Source: Lutraria lutraria
Taxonomy: Eukaryota > Mollusca > Bivalvia > Venerida > Mactridae
Assembly (NCBI GenBank): GCA_964023205.1
Contig: OZ026835.1
Location: 37,917,083 to 37,981,082, forward strand
DNA length: 64,000 nt
Direction: 5' to 3'
Below, in pieces: positions 34,590-46,364 of this stretch (positions are counted from its first letter, which is position 1; each line of letters opens with the position of its first letter). A model generated the notes under the pieces. The model did not search any database, was not told the origin of the DNA, and saw only the letters and a program-made list of their open reading frames with translations. The translations under genes were made by a program, and so were the position numbers.

Positions 34590-35240
34590 CATAAGTTAAT
34601 AGTTTTTAAGAATTGTCTTTATGGCGTTAATTTGTTATAATAGTATATTGTGCGACATTTATTTTACTTAATGTTTATTTCGATTTCTTGGATTCAAACA
34701 CTTTTACTTTGTGTATTTAATTTTAAACTGTGTGGTATAAAATAAATAATTTTGAAGAAACTTAGAACTTTGAGTTCAGACATTGACAAGCATTCAGCAA
34801 CAGCATAATTGTGCACACTATACAATTCTCAAACGGGCGAATACACCACATCGTAACCACTAAACACATTAAGGTCTAAGACGAATATAAGCCCGTATTT
34901 GCAGATCTTTAATTTAAAATGCTTGGGGCATGGCATGATCGGTTGATTGAACAGGACGGGCCATGCCACCACGCAGGGAAGCAGCAATGAAGTAAAACGC
35001 TCACACGCATCTTAACAGAAATCGCAATAAGTTTCTGTTAAGATGCGAATACTGTTAAGATGCGTGAATAGGAAAGACATGAGTTAATAGTTTTTAAGAA
35101 TTGTCTTTGTGACGTTAATTTGTTATAATATTATACTGTGTGACATTTATTTAACTTGGTGTTTATTACAATTTATTGAATTCAAACTTCTACTTTGTGT
35201 TATTAATTTTAAACCGTGTGATATAAAACAACTGCGATAG
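34590..35240 (+). repeat. Local direct duplication, 34595-34760 and 35067-35230
   Basis: GGAAAGACAT.AGTTAATAG, TTTTTAAGAATTGTCTTT, TTAATTTGTTATAATA.TAT and ATTTAATTTTAAACTGTGTG occur in order twice, 470 bp apart, and a third time at 46180-46350. Between the two is a degraded segment like the one at 46375-46520 (CTCAAACGGGCGAATACACC). Confidence 0.7.
35006..35066. repeat. Perfect 16-bp inverted repeat hairpin plus third copy
   Basis: CGCATCTTAACAGAAA (35006-35021) and its exact complement (35032-35047) are separated by 10 bases, and CTGTTAAGATGCGTG follows at 35052. Paralogous blocks at 31060 and 58070 have only a single unpaired version (GCTTAGACGCATCATAAC). Confidence 0.85.
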
Positions 35241-35370
35241 AAAACATTTAATGAACAATCTTCATGACCCTGAATATCTTGATATCTGGGTTTAAAACGG
35301 ACGTCGAATGAGCTACCACTGCGAAAAATGTTCTAGAACTTACTTCAAGAACTCAAAGAACTGTTCTTAA
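35220..35370 (+). pseudogene. C2H2 finger of the block, best copy
   Basis: Reads CDRKHLMNNLHDPEYLDIWV, a stop, then MSYHCEKCSRTYFKNSKNC and a stop. YHCEKCSRTYF is the first half of a C2H2 finger; the histidines are missing. Confidence 0.5.
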
Positions 35371-35904
35371 GTATAAGTAATTTTCATTGGTTGAACTTTA
35401 CATTTCGTTGTCCTATGCGGTGCGCCCTTCGTTCATATCGACTAAATATCGCCTTGTAATGTCGAGATAATGTCAAAAAGACAAAAAACACATACATCAG
35501 TGGTAGATTATTGCTAATGCATGCATACGTCTTTAGCGAAATTACTGAACCATCGAACGGAAACCGAATGTAGAACTATTTTTAGGTACCCGGAATCAGA
35601 ATATGCAAAACAGCAACACTTATAGGTGCGCTATTTCACTCGCCTACAGCGGATACACGAAACGTTTAATATAAATATGCCATGTATTTTACCGTCATGC
35701 ACTTATTTTAAATACATTGTACATGAAACTTTGCATGTGGTTAAAATAAAATGATGTGAAATATTTTTAAATCCAATATACCATAATTATATATTTCATA
35801 ACGAGATACGGCCTTACGATAGCAAGGGAATATGCTAAATAAACTTCCAACATTACCTCCCTTTGTGATATAAAGTCAAATATATCTGACCCGGGCCCAA
35901 CATT

Positions 35905-36898
35905 AAAACAAGAGGGTCATGATGGCCCTATATCGCTCACCTGGGTATTATAACACTAAGGGATAATTAAATCAAGGAAAGTTATTTGACATGGTAAAGA
36001 GTAAAGAGTCTACCCCGACTGTTCAGTAGTTGTTGAAATCAACTGACACCCAGGACCGGGCCAATATTGACCATGGGGCCATGATGTGAACAAATCTGGT
36101 AGAGATCCACAAGGAAATGCAACATCCAAAATATCTAAGCGCAATGCCTCATGGTTTAGGACAAGAAGATTATTTTAATTTTCCTATACAAGTCTACATA
36201 AATCAAGTGACTCCCGGGGCGGGGCGAATATTGACCCTATGGAAATAATTTGAACAAACTTGGTAGAGGTCCACTAGACAATGCCACATACAAAATACCA
36301 AAGCTCTAGGCCTAGTGGTTGGGGACAAGCATATTTTTCAACTTTTTCCTATATAAGTCTATATAAATCAAGTGACCCCCGGGGTGGTGCCAATTCGACC
36401 CCGGGCCAGAACTTGAACAAACTTCGTAGAAGTCCACTAGACAATGCCACATACAAAATATTGTAGCTCTTGATCTTGTGGTTTTGAAGAAGATTTTTTT
36501 CAATTTTCCTAGTCTATATAAATCGAGTGACCCCCCCCCCCCGGGCGGGGCCAATTTTGAACCTATGGCAATAATTTGAACAAACTTGGTAGAGGTCTAC
36601 TATGCAATGATACACACCAAATATCAAGGCTCTAGGTCCTCTGCAGTTTGAGAAACAGATTTTTTAAGATTTTCAAAAAAAAATTTCCGGTTGCTATGGT
36701 AACCAGAGTTCTGCATGGAATGTAATTCTTTGAACAACTTTGGTAGAGCTTCAAGCAAGGAATACACCTGTGAAGTTTTGTTGAAATTGATCCAGTGGTT
36801 TAGGAGGAGATGTTGTTTAAAGAAATTGTTGACGACGGACGACGGACACAGTTGGATCCTAAAAACTCAACTTGGCACTCTGTGCCAGGTGAGCTAAA
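35905..36898 (+). mobile_element. Complete core-repeat element, core type 1
   Basis: Left end AACAAGAGGGTCATGATGGC then CCTATATCGCTCACCTGGG; right end GACGACGGACGACGGACAC, hairpin TTGGCACTCTGTGCCA and CAGGTGAGCTAAAA. Between them are four units starting near 36045, 36207, 36372 and 36527 (spacing 155-165 bp) of the type GTGACCCCCGGGGCGGGGCC, TTGAACAAACTTGGTAGAG, CCACTAGACAATGCCACATA and AAGCTCTAGGCC. No coding capacity. General design (flank, tandem ~160-bp core, flank) recalls oyster 'pearl' elements. Confidence 0.8.
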
Positions 36899-36899
36899 A

Positions 36900-37460
36900 T
36901 GTGTCTGTTTGAAAGTTGATATTTAATAAATTATGTTTGAATGTCACAAAGAACATACTTATATGGATTTCACAAACCAAATGAAATGAAAAATTATCTA
37001 AGAATACCGAAGTTATTTTAGTTCTCGCCAAGTTTTGTTAACACATTAAGATTTTTCTTAACTTTTGTCTGTAAGAGTGAAAAACATCTTAAAAAAATCT
37101 TAGATTGTCAAATTTTATCATGAAAGTTTAGGCAAGTTGTGAGGCGTCTTAACTATAAGAAATTTTCTTAGATAAAACGAAAACGGATGCTACGTAAATT
37201 TATTATTTTTCTATATCTATAAATATTCCGGAAACTAATTAATCGACTAATTTCTTGGATTATGAACACTTTTATACACTTTTCTGTCGTTCAATTCGTT
37301 ATTTTGACTTGATCTTGGGCGGAGCAGTAGTCAAAATAACGTGTCTCTTTCACTTGTAAACATTGTGAACAGGTTCATTTTTTCCATTACAAGATTTGCA
37401 AAGATCCAGCAGAATGAAGAACTTTGGGGCTTAGAATGTATTGCCAGTGGCCCTAAACAA
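36900..37460. other. Non-coding stretch
   Basis: Nothing supported. Confidence 0.4.
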
Positions 37461-37463
37461 TGG

Positions 37464-37895
37464 GGGTCGCGGTGCTCGATTCTGAGTTATCCGCCCTTGA
37501 AAATGACTTCTTGGCTTATTTTGGGTCATTTCAAGGGCAGGGCATTCATACATAAATTGTTTATAAACCCCTCATTCTTGGTAAAAAAATACAACATTGC
37601 ATGCAATTCCATTAAATATTTTTATTAGCTTATTTCAGTTGAAGTAAAGAGACTGAAAATTCTTCAAAATTAGGCCAATTTTAAGAAAATTGGCATTGGT
37701 TACGGTAAAACCACTCATTACCAGTTTTTCAAATTTTTTAGCGATTGCACGAAAAGAAGAATGCTTCATAAAAAGGAAAATAAGGCCTTGTTTTCATATA
37801 CTGTGAATTATCTGCCCTTGAAAAGACCTAAATTAAGCCAAACACTCACATTCAAGGGCAGATAACTCAAAAACGAGCACCGTGACCCTCATTTT
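37464..37895. repeat. Foldback repeat with ~85-bp inverted arms
   Basis: GGGGGTCGCGGTGCTCGATT...GAGTTATCCGCCCTTGAAAA...TTTCAAGGGCAG (37462-37545) is the inverted form of 37810-37895 (CTGCCCTTGAAAAG...CAAGGGCAGATAACTCAAAA...GAGCACCGTGACCC). A single arm of the same family is at 50090-50165. Confidence 0.75.
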
Positions 37896-37899
37896 TGTT

Positions 37900-39500
37900 T
37901 CGCTTAAAATGTTTCTATTAGCATATGCTATGATCATACAAAGTTTAAAAAAGTCTCTCCATATGTTTTTTAGTTTGCCTATAAGCCTATGTGTAAAATT
38001 GTGGAAACTGTCAGGTATGTCCTTAATTATAAAAATTTCGGAAAAAGCTGGATTAAGAAGAAAAATGAGAGTTGAGAAACTATGGAAATTTGTAGAAATA
38101 GGAGGGTGGATGCGAAAATACCAGGATTATCTTGCTCACGGCAAAATATTTGTTTCAACTGTTATGCATCACCTAATATGCCGCTTACAGACGACTACAC
38201 AAAATATATGCACATCAGTACACCAAGACATACACATTGCTGTTTCTGGAAACACCTTTCACCAACATCAATATTTTTTAATAATTTATGTTTTAAGTGC
38301 ATGTTAGACATTGGACTTATTGTTCAGTACAGAAAACCTAGTGATACTAACACACTTTACTCTGATTCAAAATGGAGGATAATCACACTTGCTCTACATT
38401 ACACACAAATTCAGAGACTATGTGACAGTAGAATTACAATAACACTCATCCTAGATGAGTACTGCTAAGAAGTGTGCATCCTATCTCAGGCTATGAAAAT
38501 TGGTCTATTTGAATTAACAGCCAGAATGCTAAACAAAACTAGTAGTAACCTAAAGAACTCTCAGTTTTATGCCACGCTGAATATGTGGAAATCAATGAAT
38601 TTAATTAAATCCAGTCAATCATGCAGCATTATAAAATATGATCATGTGACAGTTTTTTGTCACAAATACCCGAATGTCTATGCTTAAAAGCTCACCAGTT
38701 TTGCGATTCCATACTTTCAAATACATACTGAAAAACAAAATAGAAAACACCAAAGTGGTGCAAAGGGATGTAAATATATTTCATTTTACTCATCATTCAT
38801 AGCACAAGCTAATTTTTAATGACAAAAGTTAAAGAGAATTGAAACTCAATTACAATTGAAGAATTTGGCACGAATAGTACTGTCAAACGCCAAGAAAGGT
38901 GCCCACTTCACTAGAGAAGTTAGACAACAAACATGTGGCTAAATACATGCATGCCAATTCAATTTTTATCTACAAGAATGGTCTTTTCCGAAAACACAAA
39001 TGATCATAATAATCATTTACTGCACATGGTAGCTTAAACACTCCAAAATTTGGGCTCTAGGCATGGCCAGTATCCAAATATTTGAATGCATCATTTAAGC
39101 CTAGTGCTTTGTTGGTGTGTATTATAGATATATCTATAAGTTGACCATTACAGGTAAACTGAACAAATACTTTCCGATGTCACTAATTACATTTCTGTTC
39201 CTTAAACATAATCATATGCTACCTCATGTTTTAGCCGGGTTTATTCCTTTATGTGCCATTTGTTTGTCAGTCCGAACAAGTTCGGATCAGAAAGGTGGTT
39301 CTACAGTAAAAAGAGAAGGTAAGAAAACTTCTTCTCAGCATGTACTCACCATGACATGTGGTATCGTGCACTGTCCATTCATTTAAAATAATTTTTTGTA
39401 AGACACTCACCCTCAATTTCAAATTCAAGTAATTTTGTTGTGTTTTGTTTCAGATATTTCAGATAATAGATATATGCCTTTATTAAAAAATTATGTAACA
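37900..39500. other. Non-coding stretch with long but unconvincing open frames
   Basis: Two overlapping + strand frames (37882-38307, 38082-38468) are open for over 120 codons but show no motif or biased composition, and no second copy exists to test conservation. TCCGAACAAGTTCGGATC, a short palindrome, lies at 39272. Confidence 0.3.
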
Positions 39501-39509
39501 TCCCACATA

Positions 39510-39770
39510 CATACAAAGAAAGTTGGAAAAGAAACGTGAGAAAAAACTTAAAAAATAAAGGGAAAGGCTACTTATCTGAAACAGGAAAGAGAGCTGAAGC
39601 TAGAAAGGTCCAGGTTCATAACCGTGCAAAATATCTCGGTTCAAGTGTGGTAATAAATTTACAGAGCAACAATGGGAAAAATTGTTTGCATTGTATTACG
39701 GTTTGGGTAGTCATGAGCGCAGTTTATTTGCGGAATGGTTGAACGAGACACACCCTTTCGAAAAGTAAAG
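39510..39770 (+). pseudogene. Basic-region segment of the zinc-finger gene family, copy 3
   Basis: LKNKGKGYLSETGKRAEARK, VQVHN, then with one frame change RFKCGNKFTEQQWEKLFALY, YGLGSHERSLFAEWLNETH and PFEK before a stop. This copy extends furthest past KFTE and shows that the family continues with a short helical region rather than going straight to the fingers. KCRFKC-type cysteines suggest metal binding, which is inference. Confidence 0.6.
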
Positions 39771-39944
39771 CAAAGAAAACTTTGTCACAAAATTTCTTTC
39801 TTGAGCATGATAACAGAAAATAACGTGTTTGCATTGACCTTTTTAGAACATAAGATATAAAGAGGAAACAATATATATTACAATCTTGCATGGTGCATTT
39901 GTTGAAAGTGATATGAGAGGGAAATCAAGAATCCCACTACAAAC

Positions 39945-40375
39945 GTAAACTATAGCTGTCGCAAGGTGACAAATACCCCCACATGTTGAATAGAGCATAC
40001 AACCATATGAGTTGCGCGTAACACATCGTCTACTAGTGGTTAGCATTTGTGGAAAGTTATTTCAAATTCATCCGATGAATGACAAAGTTACAGAGCGGAC
40101 ACGCAAAAAAGACCAAATTATGACCTTTGAACTCTTAATTTGACATTGAACTTGGAGCTACAGTCATGTGACAAATACCCCCATATGCTGCATAGACATT
40201 GGAGCTACAATCATCGGTGTAGCGCGCGACACATCGTCTTGTGGTGGTTTATGGTACGTTATTTCAAAATCCTCCAACGAATGCCAAAGTTACAGGGCAG
40301 ACACGTTTCGGGGCCGACCGACAGACAGACAAAGTGACTCCTATATAGCCCAAACTATTTAGTATAGGGGTTCAA
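39945..40375 (+). repeat. Two tandem units of a ~193-bp dispersed repeat
   Basis: GTGACAAATACCCCCA.ATG, GCGCG.AACACATCGTCT and AAAGTTACAG.GC.GACACG occur at 39966-40110 and 40168-40310. The second ends with CCGACCGACAGACAGACAAA and CTATATAGCCCAAACTATTT. Confidence 0.75.
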
Positions 40376-40734
40376 TCAGTAAAAAGACTACATATCTCAT
40401 GAACTTAACATGGAGAAGATGTGGGTGGTGTACACCAAAGAATGTGAAAAGAATGGGACACCTGCTGTTACGCTACCAGGCTGATATTAGGAACAGGAAA
40501 GTCGTCACAATATATCCCGATATGCTTTAAAGGAGCGATACCCAGCTCTAAAAATGGGTCCGTTAGGTACAATTCTGTGGCAAGAGGTCGAGGAAACCCG
40601 AAAGAGCAGACGCCTACAGGAATTGGTCGAAGACGAAGTATTTGACTTCAAGCTTGTTTTTGATATTCAACAAAATCTCATAAAAATGATTATTGACATT
40701 TTTGGCAATTCTACTAACATTTGGATAAAATAAT

Positions 40735-41110
40735 TAAGTGTAATAGAAATGTAACAATAGCATCAAATTAACAAGTCGACTGGGCAGTAGATATTTCATG
40801 CTCTTGATTTAATGTGCTATTAATAGTTGATTTTCTGATTTTTGTTACTCACACTCGTATGTTCTAATAAGAGTATTATAATGTGTTAAAGAGTTGAAGA
40901 GTGTTGAATTTTGTTTATTTATTTATAATAATGATTTGTAAAATTTAAGAAAAAAATTTCTAAGGGGGGACGAACGTGGTCTTGCATGTACATGTAGACA
41001 GGTAATCTGGTTGCTATAGGGGTAACCAAGTAGGTCTCAATATGTAGTCACGTGTACATGACGTAAACAGGCTGCTAGCTGAACGGGCTAGTTTGTTTGG
41101 GCCAAATTCG
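40735..41110 (+). repeat. Segmental block 'GTGTAATAGAAAT', copy 2
   Basis: Same word order as 32298-32700, ending GACGTAAACAGGCTGCTAGC and GGGCCAAATTCGCTTAAATA. Confidence 0.75.
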
Positions 41111-41339
41111 CTTAAATAGCGGTCAGAAACAGCTATACCGCAAGAGTAGAAAGACGTGTTCTTGTGTGCACCGCTTGAATGTAAGAACACGTTTTGTCGG
41201 CGTTGGCGAATTTAGTTTAAATCATTACTTTAAAAGCATAACTGGACTATATAAACCACTAGATGGCGCTGGGGCGGGTTTTTGTAAATTTGTATGCATG
41301 TTTCATATCAGAGAGTCCTTTTTTAAAAATTGAATAAAC

Positions 41340-41942
41340 TACAGAAAAATGTTCTTTGAATATCCTCACAAAGGTAAAATAATTCCATGTCAAAACATTT
41401 CATCCAAAAATCTTAGTAAAATTATGTGAATTCTTTTAATCTTCTTGTCCAAAACCTCAAGGCATATAGACCTTAGATATTTTGTATGTAGCAATGTCTA
41501 GTGGTCATGTACCAAGTTTGTTCAAATTATACCCCATGGGTCAAAGTTAGCTCAACCCGGGGTTTAATCTATTTTATATAGGCTTAACTAGGAAAATTTA
41601 AAAAAAATATTTTGTCCAAAACCACATGGCCTAGAGGTTAGCTATTTTGTAAGTAGCATTTTCTAGTGGTCCTCTGCCATGGGTGTTGGGTGTTCAAATT
41701 ATGGACCATGGGTCAAATTGGCCCCGGCCAGGTTTACTCTATCTTATATATGCTTAAACATAGAAATTACAAAAAAACGTCTTGTCAGAAACCCCAAGGT
41801 CCAAAGCTTAGATATTTTGGACCTGGGGTAAAAATTGGCCTCGTCCCCAGGTGACTTGTTTTTACATAGGCTCATGATTATTTTCTCTCGGGTCTTTTTT
41901 CTAGAAAGCGATAAAGGGCCGTCATGGCCCTCTTGTTCAAAA
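41340..41942 (-). mobile_element. Core-repeat element, type 1 core, minus orientation
   Basis: Reverse-oriented units with TACCAAGTTTGTTCAAATTA, CCATGGGTCAAA and CCCCGG; it ends at the terminal module GCGATAAAGGGCCGTCATGG then CCCTCTTGTT (41909-41938). The 3' module at its left end is not found, so the copy is truncated. Confidence 0.75.
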
Positions 41943-41944
41943 AT

Positions 41945-42260
41945 GTAGTGAGAGTACTGAATTGTGCCTATAGTAAATAACTCATTGTCTAGAAATACAA
42001 AATTAGGAACAATTGTATGAAGTTAAATTCATGTGTGGGTTCGCATGTGATAGATATCATTTCAGTTTTATTTTTACTGAAATAAAACCCCTAGCTGGAA
42101 TTCCATAGTAATGACATCTTAAAGCATTTGTTCCAAATTAAGAATTTTCTTTGCTAGAATATTTGTTAACATATACATTCTTAAATATCACTCATCTTAT
42201 GATAAGATTTTTTCCAATCTTAGTAAATTTTGAATTAGTATAAAAAAATAATTAAGATAC
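41945..42260. other. Non-coding stretch
   Basis: AT-rich, nothing recognised. Confidence 0.4.
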
Positions 42261-42265
42261 TTCAT

Positions 42266-42893
42266 AAATGCGAGACCCGGTCTAAGCCGATTCGCACCTA
42301 AATAACTTATCTATTACAGAAATTTACTTCTGTAATCGTAATTTAACTAAATTATTATTTTTTAAAAATTTTGCCATGGCAATATTTTGCCATGGAAATT
42401 TTGCCATGGCAATATATTGCCATGGAAATTTTGCCATGGCAAACTTTTGCCATGGCAAACTTTTGCCATGGCAAAAATTAAAAATCAAAATTTCATATTT
42501 ATTGATCAAAACCATCAAAATTGTGTTAATTATGATACCTACACACCCTTACATAGTGTTTCTTTAGATATTAAAAAAAATTTGCCATGGCAATTTTGCC
42601 ATGGCAAAAATGTTGATTTTTTTGCCATGGCAAGGCCATGGCGGCCATGGCAAGGCATTTTGCCATGGCAAAATACCGATTTGCCATGGCAAAACGCCTT
42701 TTGCCATGGCAAAGACAGTTTTTCTTTGCATTTTTCAAGAAAACTAGTAAAGATAGAAACATGGGACTTACAATTTTTTAATAAGTAACTAAATGCTACA
42801 ATTTAATAATGTTTTTGTTTCTAAAAAATGCGTAAAAGTGGGGGCTGTATTTGCCAAAGACCGGCGCGGCAAAAACAAACCGGCGGAGGTTTA
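42266..42893 (+). repeat. Repeat copy with fifteen CCATGG palindromes
   Basis: Between CATAAATGCGAGACCCGG and ACCGGCGGAGG lie fifteen CCATGG cores (42374-42709), most in the 12-base palindrome TTGCCATGGCAA, in two clusters separated by the TATTTATTGATCAAAACCAT region. Three are packed as GGCCATGGCGGCCATGGC. The sister copy at 14350-14745 has two. Frames over this region are shadows of the repeat. Confidence 0.85.
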
Positions 42894-43026
42894 ATATATT
42901 AATTCTAAGGGTTACTTTGAGAAAAAGTTTAAACCTGTCAAACAAAAAAAATTGAATTTGAATTTCCCCGGGAAGTGTGGCTACTTGCTGATAAAACTAA
43001 TAAGGTTTATACACTTTGGAGCAGCC

Positions 43027-43064
43027 GATGCTTTCTATATTACAGGATGCTTTCTATATTACAG
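43027..43064 (+). repeat. Perfect 19-bp tandem duplication
   Basis: GATGCTTTCTATATTACAG occurs twice without a gap. Confidence 0.95.
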
Positions 43065-43229
43065 GAGTACTGTACTGACCAGTGTTGAATTGATGACTCA
43101 CCCATTCTTGTGCTATTTTAAACAAGAGAGTTTAACTGACAGGTAGTACTAGGCATATCAATTGACATAGCCCAACCCACAAATACTCGCTGGTATACCA
43201 GCCAATGTTACCCCGTTAACACTTGTTTT

Positions 43230-43690
43230 AATAAGTAACTAGAAAACCACTATACGATCTTGACTAATAGACTATGTAATGAGAAGTGCTACGCAGCAAG
43301 CAAACATGGAAATGAAATTAACTTGGAACTTTAACCAAAATGTTTAGAAATTTAGCTAGACCACTGTTATGCAAGTAGCAATCACCAGAAGACGAAAGTT
43401 GGGATTGCAGTGTTTGCACGTATTAGGATGAACACATGGACGAACGCTTTGAATCGAAATTTGTTGAAAAGGACGAGTATGTTCCAGAATGCTACAGAAA
43501 GGATACACTAGTAAATTATCACATCTCACAGCGGCGTAGTGACATGTTTTGTTTCGTGCAAAACTTAGTAATTGTTTGTTATTCTACAGCTCATCTGTGT
43601 GTCATAATATCTGTCATACTATGATGACCACGATTACTTGTTAAAAATAAACATCAGTATAGTACAACATCATCTAGGGGTTAGAATAGG
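43230..43690 (+). pseudogene. Zinc-finger-gene block, CSVC exon, copy 3, one nonsense codon
   Basis: The frame from 43379 reads QSPEDESWDCSVCTY, then TAG at 43424-43426 where copy 2 has TGG (W), then DEHMDERFESKFVEKDEYVP, ECYRKDTLVNYHISQRRSDM and on to 43624. Apart from that one change the frame is open for over 80 codons. Confidence 0.6.
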
Positions 43691-43844
43691 GGTGCTTTTT
43701 TGGTGACGTCAGTGCTCCAAATACTTTTTGAGGGCATGAGTATTTCATGCACTCGTTCAGACTGAGATAGATGAGCAAACTAGCAAAATCACAACAATCA
43801 AATGAGTATTTAGGAATCGGCGAATGAAAATTCCGAGGAATTAA

Positions 43845-44230
43845 TTAATTACCTTTATGAACAAATTTTATTCTGATCATTGTCACCGTTACTGAGTTAG
43901 GTACAAGAAATAGTGAAAAAATATATGCAGCCAAATAATACAGCAATAACTAAATTAAACAAAATGTGAAATTTGTGAAAAATAGGAAGCGCCACGATAC
44001 CTCATCCGCGTATTCGAGTATTTGATGAATACGCGACACTTCCAGGAACTGTAGATAGAAACACTTTTCACGGCAGGGACATGCCCACATCGTCCACATT
44101 CTATTGAAGGTACACCTATTAAGTAGGTTAAGACTATATGATTGTGTAGACTTTCGATTTAATATGTCTTGGTATCTTGCTGAAATATTGTGTTCAATTA
44201 GAAAACGTCGCTGATTCATTACAGTTTTAC
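43845..44230 (+). repeat. Segmental block 'GGAAGCGCCACGATAC', copy 2
   Basis: Matches 28830-29160 in order; contains GCGCCACGATACCTCATCCG and GGGACATGCCCACATCGTCC. Confidence 0.7.
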
Positions 44231-44439
44231 TTGTTCATATCTCTATGCTGTAACTGTATCAATTTTACAATTGTGTTCGTCTTGTAAATAATGTAGCTGT
44301 TTCTTAAGTATACCTGATTAAGGTATTGGGGTCCCAACGCATTACCTTCACGTTGAAGAGTATTTGAATAGGCTAGAAATACGTTCAACAGCATAGAAAC
44401 TGAGGGTTGTGGGTTCAAACCTCAGGAGGGACAAACCGT

Positions 44440-45490
44440 TTCTTTTTTTTCTTTAAACATCATTTTTGTATCTGTTAGAACATATTTAGGATGAAAAAAA
44501 AGTTTTATTTTTTAATAAAATTATTTTAAAGGTATTTATTGGCTAAATAATGGTAGGAATGTGAACATTTTCTGACCCTAGGACTACTTTTGGATGTATT
44601 GTGCAACAGTAAGCCATGTGAATTATGTGTTTATTGCTTTTATTGCGTTTGTTAGACGGAACAATTTTAAATACAAGTTGTGTCAATTAAATATACATTG
44701 TATTTCAAAGCGTGATATTCCTTGATTTTTTACCAAAATAGCTCGTAAATAATAAGCTACTGAAGCATTAAAAATAAGAAATACGTTTCTTTTTTGTACA
44801 ATGCGCTAATATCTGATACTCTTTAAGTATATTTATTTATATACAATTATGTGAAATACAACAACAAATCCAATTTCCTGAGCAAATTTATTTTAAATAG
44901 TGAAAGTATGATCATTAATTTTATTGATCTATGACACACAGGATTTAGCCGCATGGAAGGTTATAGGATTTTCTGTCATGTAAACCATTATTTTTAAAAA
45001 CAAGCGTGTTAAACTCTTTATAACATTGTCAAATAACATATTTAAAAACGTTATCAAAGGAAAAAATAGCTATGACCACCAGCTTTTGATTTTTTGGATG
45101 TTAGGGTCCTAATACCTTAAATGTATCTAATCATGTCATTTAGTCATGTACATTTACAATTAATGTATGTATAACATATACCATTTCCTGTTTAAAACAT
45201 ATCTGAAACCTTGTATGTTCGTGTATACATATTCATTGAAACTACACATGTATATCGAGTAGTTTATACACCATAGAATGACATACTACATGTATAATAT
45301 AATATACTTACTTACTTATTTACATGGTTTTAAAGAATCTATGAAAATTCACATAAAATGTTCTGCTTATAAACTGGGCTACGTACTTAATACTGAGTCC
45401 ATACCCTACATATATCACAATTATGTATCGTATTATCATGAACAAGTTCAACAACTAAGAATGATTTAGATATTTATCATAATGAGCGAT
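44440..45490. other. Non-coding stretch
   Basis: AT-rich. A B-box-like GTGGGTTCAAACCTC occurs at 44409 but no A box or tRNA fold accompanies it. Confidence 0.35.
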
Positions 45491-45494
45491 ACAT

Positions 45495-45930
45495 TCCTGA
45501 AACGAAACATCTAAGCAGACAGAGAAAACGAAACACAGAAAATTGGAAAAGAGACGTGAGAAAAACTTAAAGAAATAAAGGGAAAAACTACTTATCTGAA
45601 ACTCATAACTGTACAAAATGTCGCTTCAAGTGCGGTGATAAATTTACAGAGGAACAACGGGAGGAAATGGGATTTTTCTCCCATGCAGTCAAGCGATGAG
45701 GACAAAGGTGTTTGTGAAACACGAATGCCCCCTAAAGACAAACTGACACATGATAATACATTCTAGTGAAAAAATCTAAATGTGACAGGTGTGATTAAGT
45801 ATGCAATCGAAAAGCAGATATGAAGACACACTAGAGAATGCATATTGGCGAGAGACCTTTAAAATGTCACATAATAATAAGTATGTGGCTCATCTTTTGC
45901 CCTAAAGGGATGCCTGAAGAAAGTTCAACT
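45495..45930 (+). pseudogene. C2H2 zinc-finger gene relic, copy 4
   Basis: AGAAAACGAAACACAGAAAA, then the LKEIKGKTTYLS region, CTKCRFKCGDKFTEEQREEM, a Glu/Asp-rich segment, and fingers with KCDRCD, stop, NRKADMKTH, stop, IGERPLKCH and, after a 12-base repeat insertion (ATAATAATAAGT region), CGSSFALKG. Stops are at the same two sites as in the other copies (after RCD), so these stops predate duplication or mark a removed base. Confidence 0.65.
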
Positions 45931-46364
45931 TAATTAGTGTGGTTGCATGTCATTAATAATCTAATAAGTAATTATCTAATTCTGTATGTTTAAGCCATTC
46001 TTTTGTTCAGTGAAATACACGTGTTAATGTAGGAATTTGAAGGAAGTAGAAAGTGTCAAAGTCTTCAAAATTTGTCAATGTGCGTGGAAGGAAAAAGCCA
46101 TACCTGCCGTAAGGGCCTATAAATATAAGGGTAGTTTGGTTGTAAAAAAGGAATAGAAAAACAGTTGATAGAAAATACAGGAAGGTTAATAATTTATAAG
46201 AATTGTCTTTGTGACACATTACGTTTTGTCTTAGTGGCGTTTATTTGTTATAATTTAGTATACTGGGTGACATTTATTTAACTTGATGTTTATTACAATT
46301 TATTGGATTCAAACGTTTACTTTGTGTATTTAATTTTAAACTGTCTGATCTAATATAAACAATA

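Noticed and set aside
36281..36554. Open frames on both strands in the type-1 core repeats
   Set aside because: Produced by the 160-bp unit; not conserved between units.
37882..38468. Two long overlapping open frames
   Set aside because: Different frames over the same bases, neither with a recognisable domain; no paralogue to test coding conservation.
42324..42788. Open frames with repeated CHGK / AMAK / PWQ peptides
   Set aside because: Direct translation of the TTGCCATGGCAA palindrome array in several frames; not proteins.
44400..44440. Possible tRNA gene (GTGGGTTCAAACCTC)
   Set aside because: B-box match only; no A box, no acceptor pairing, no cloverleaf.
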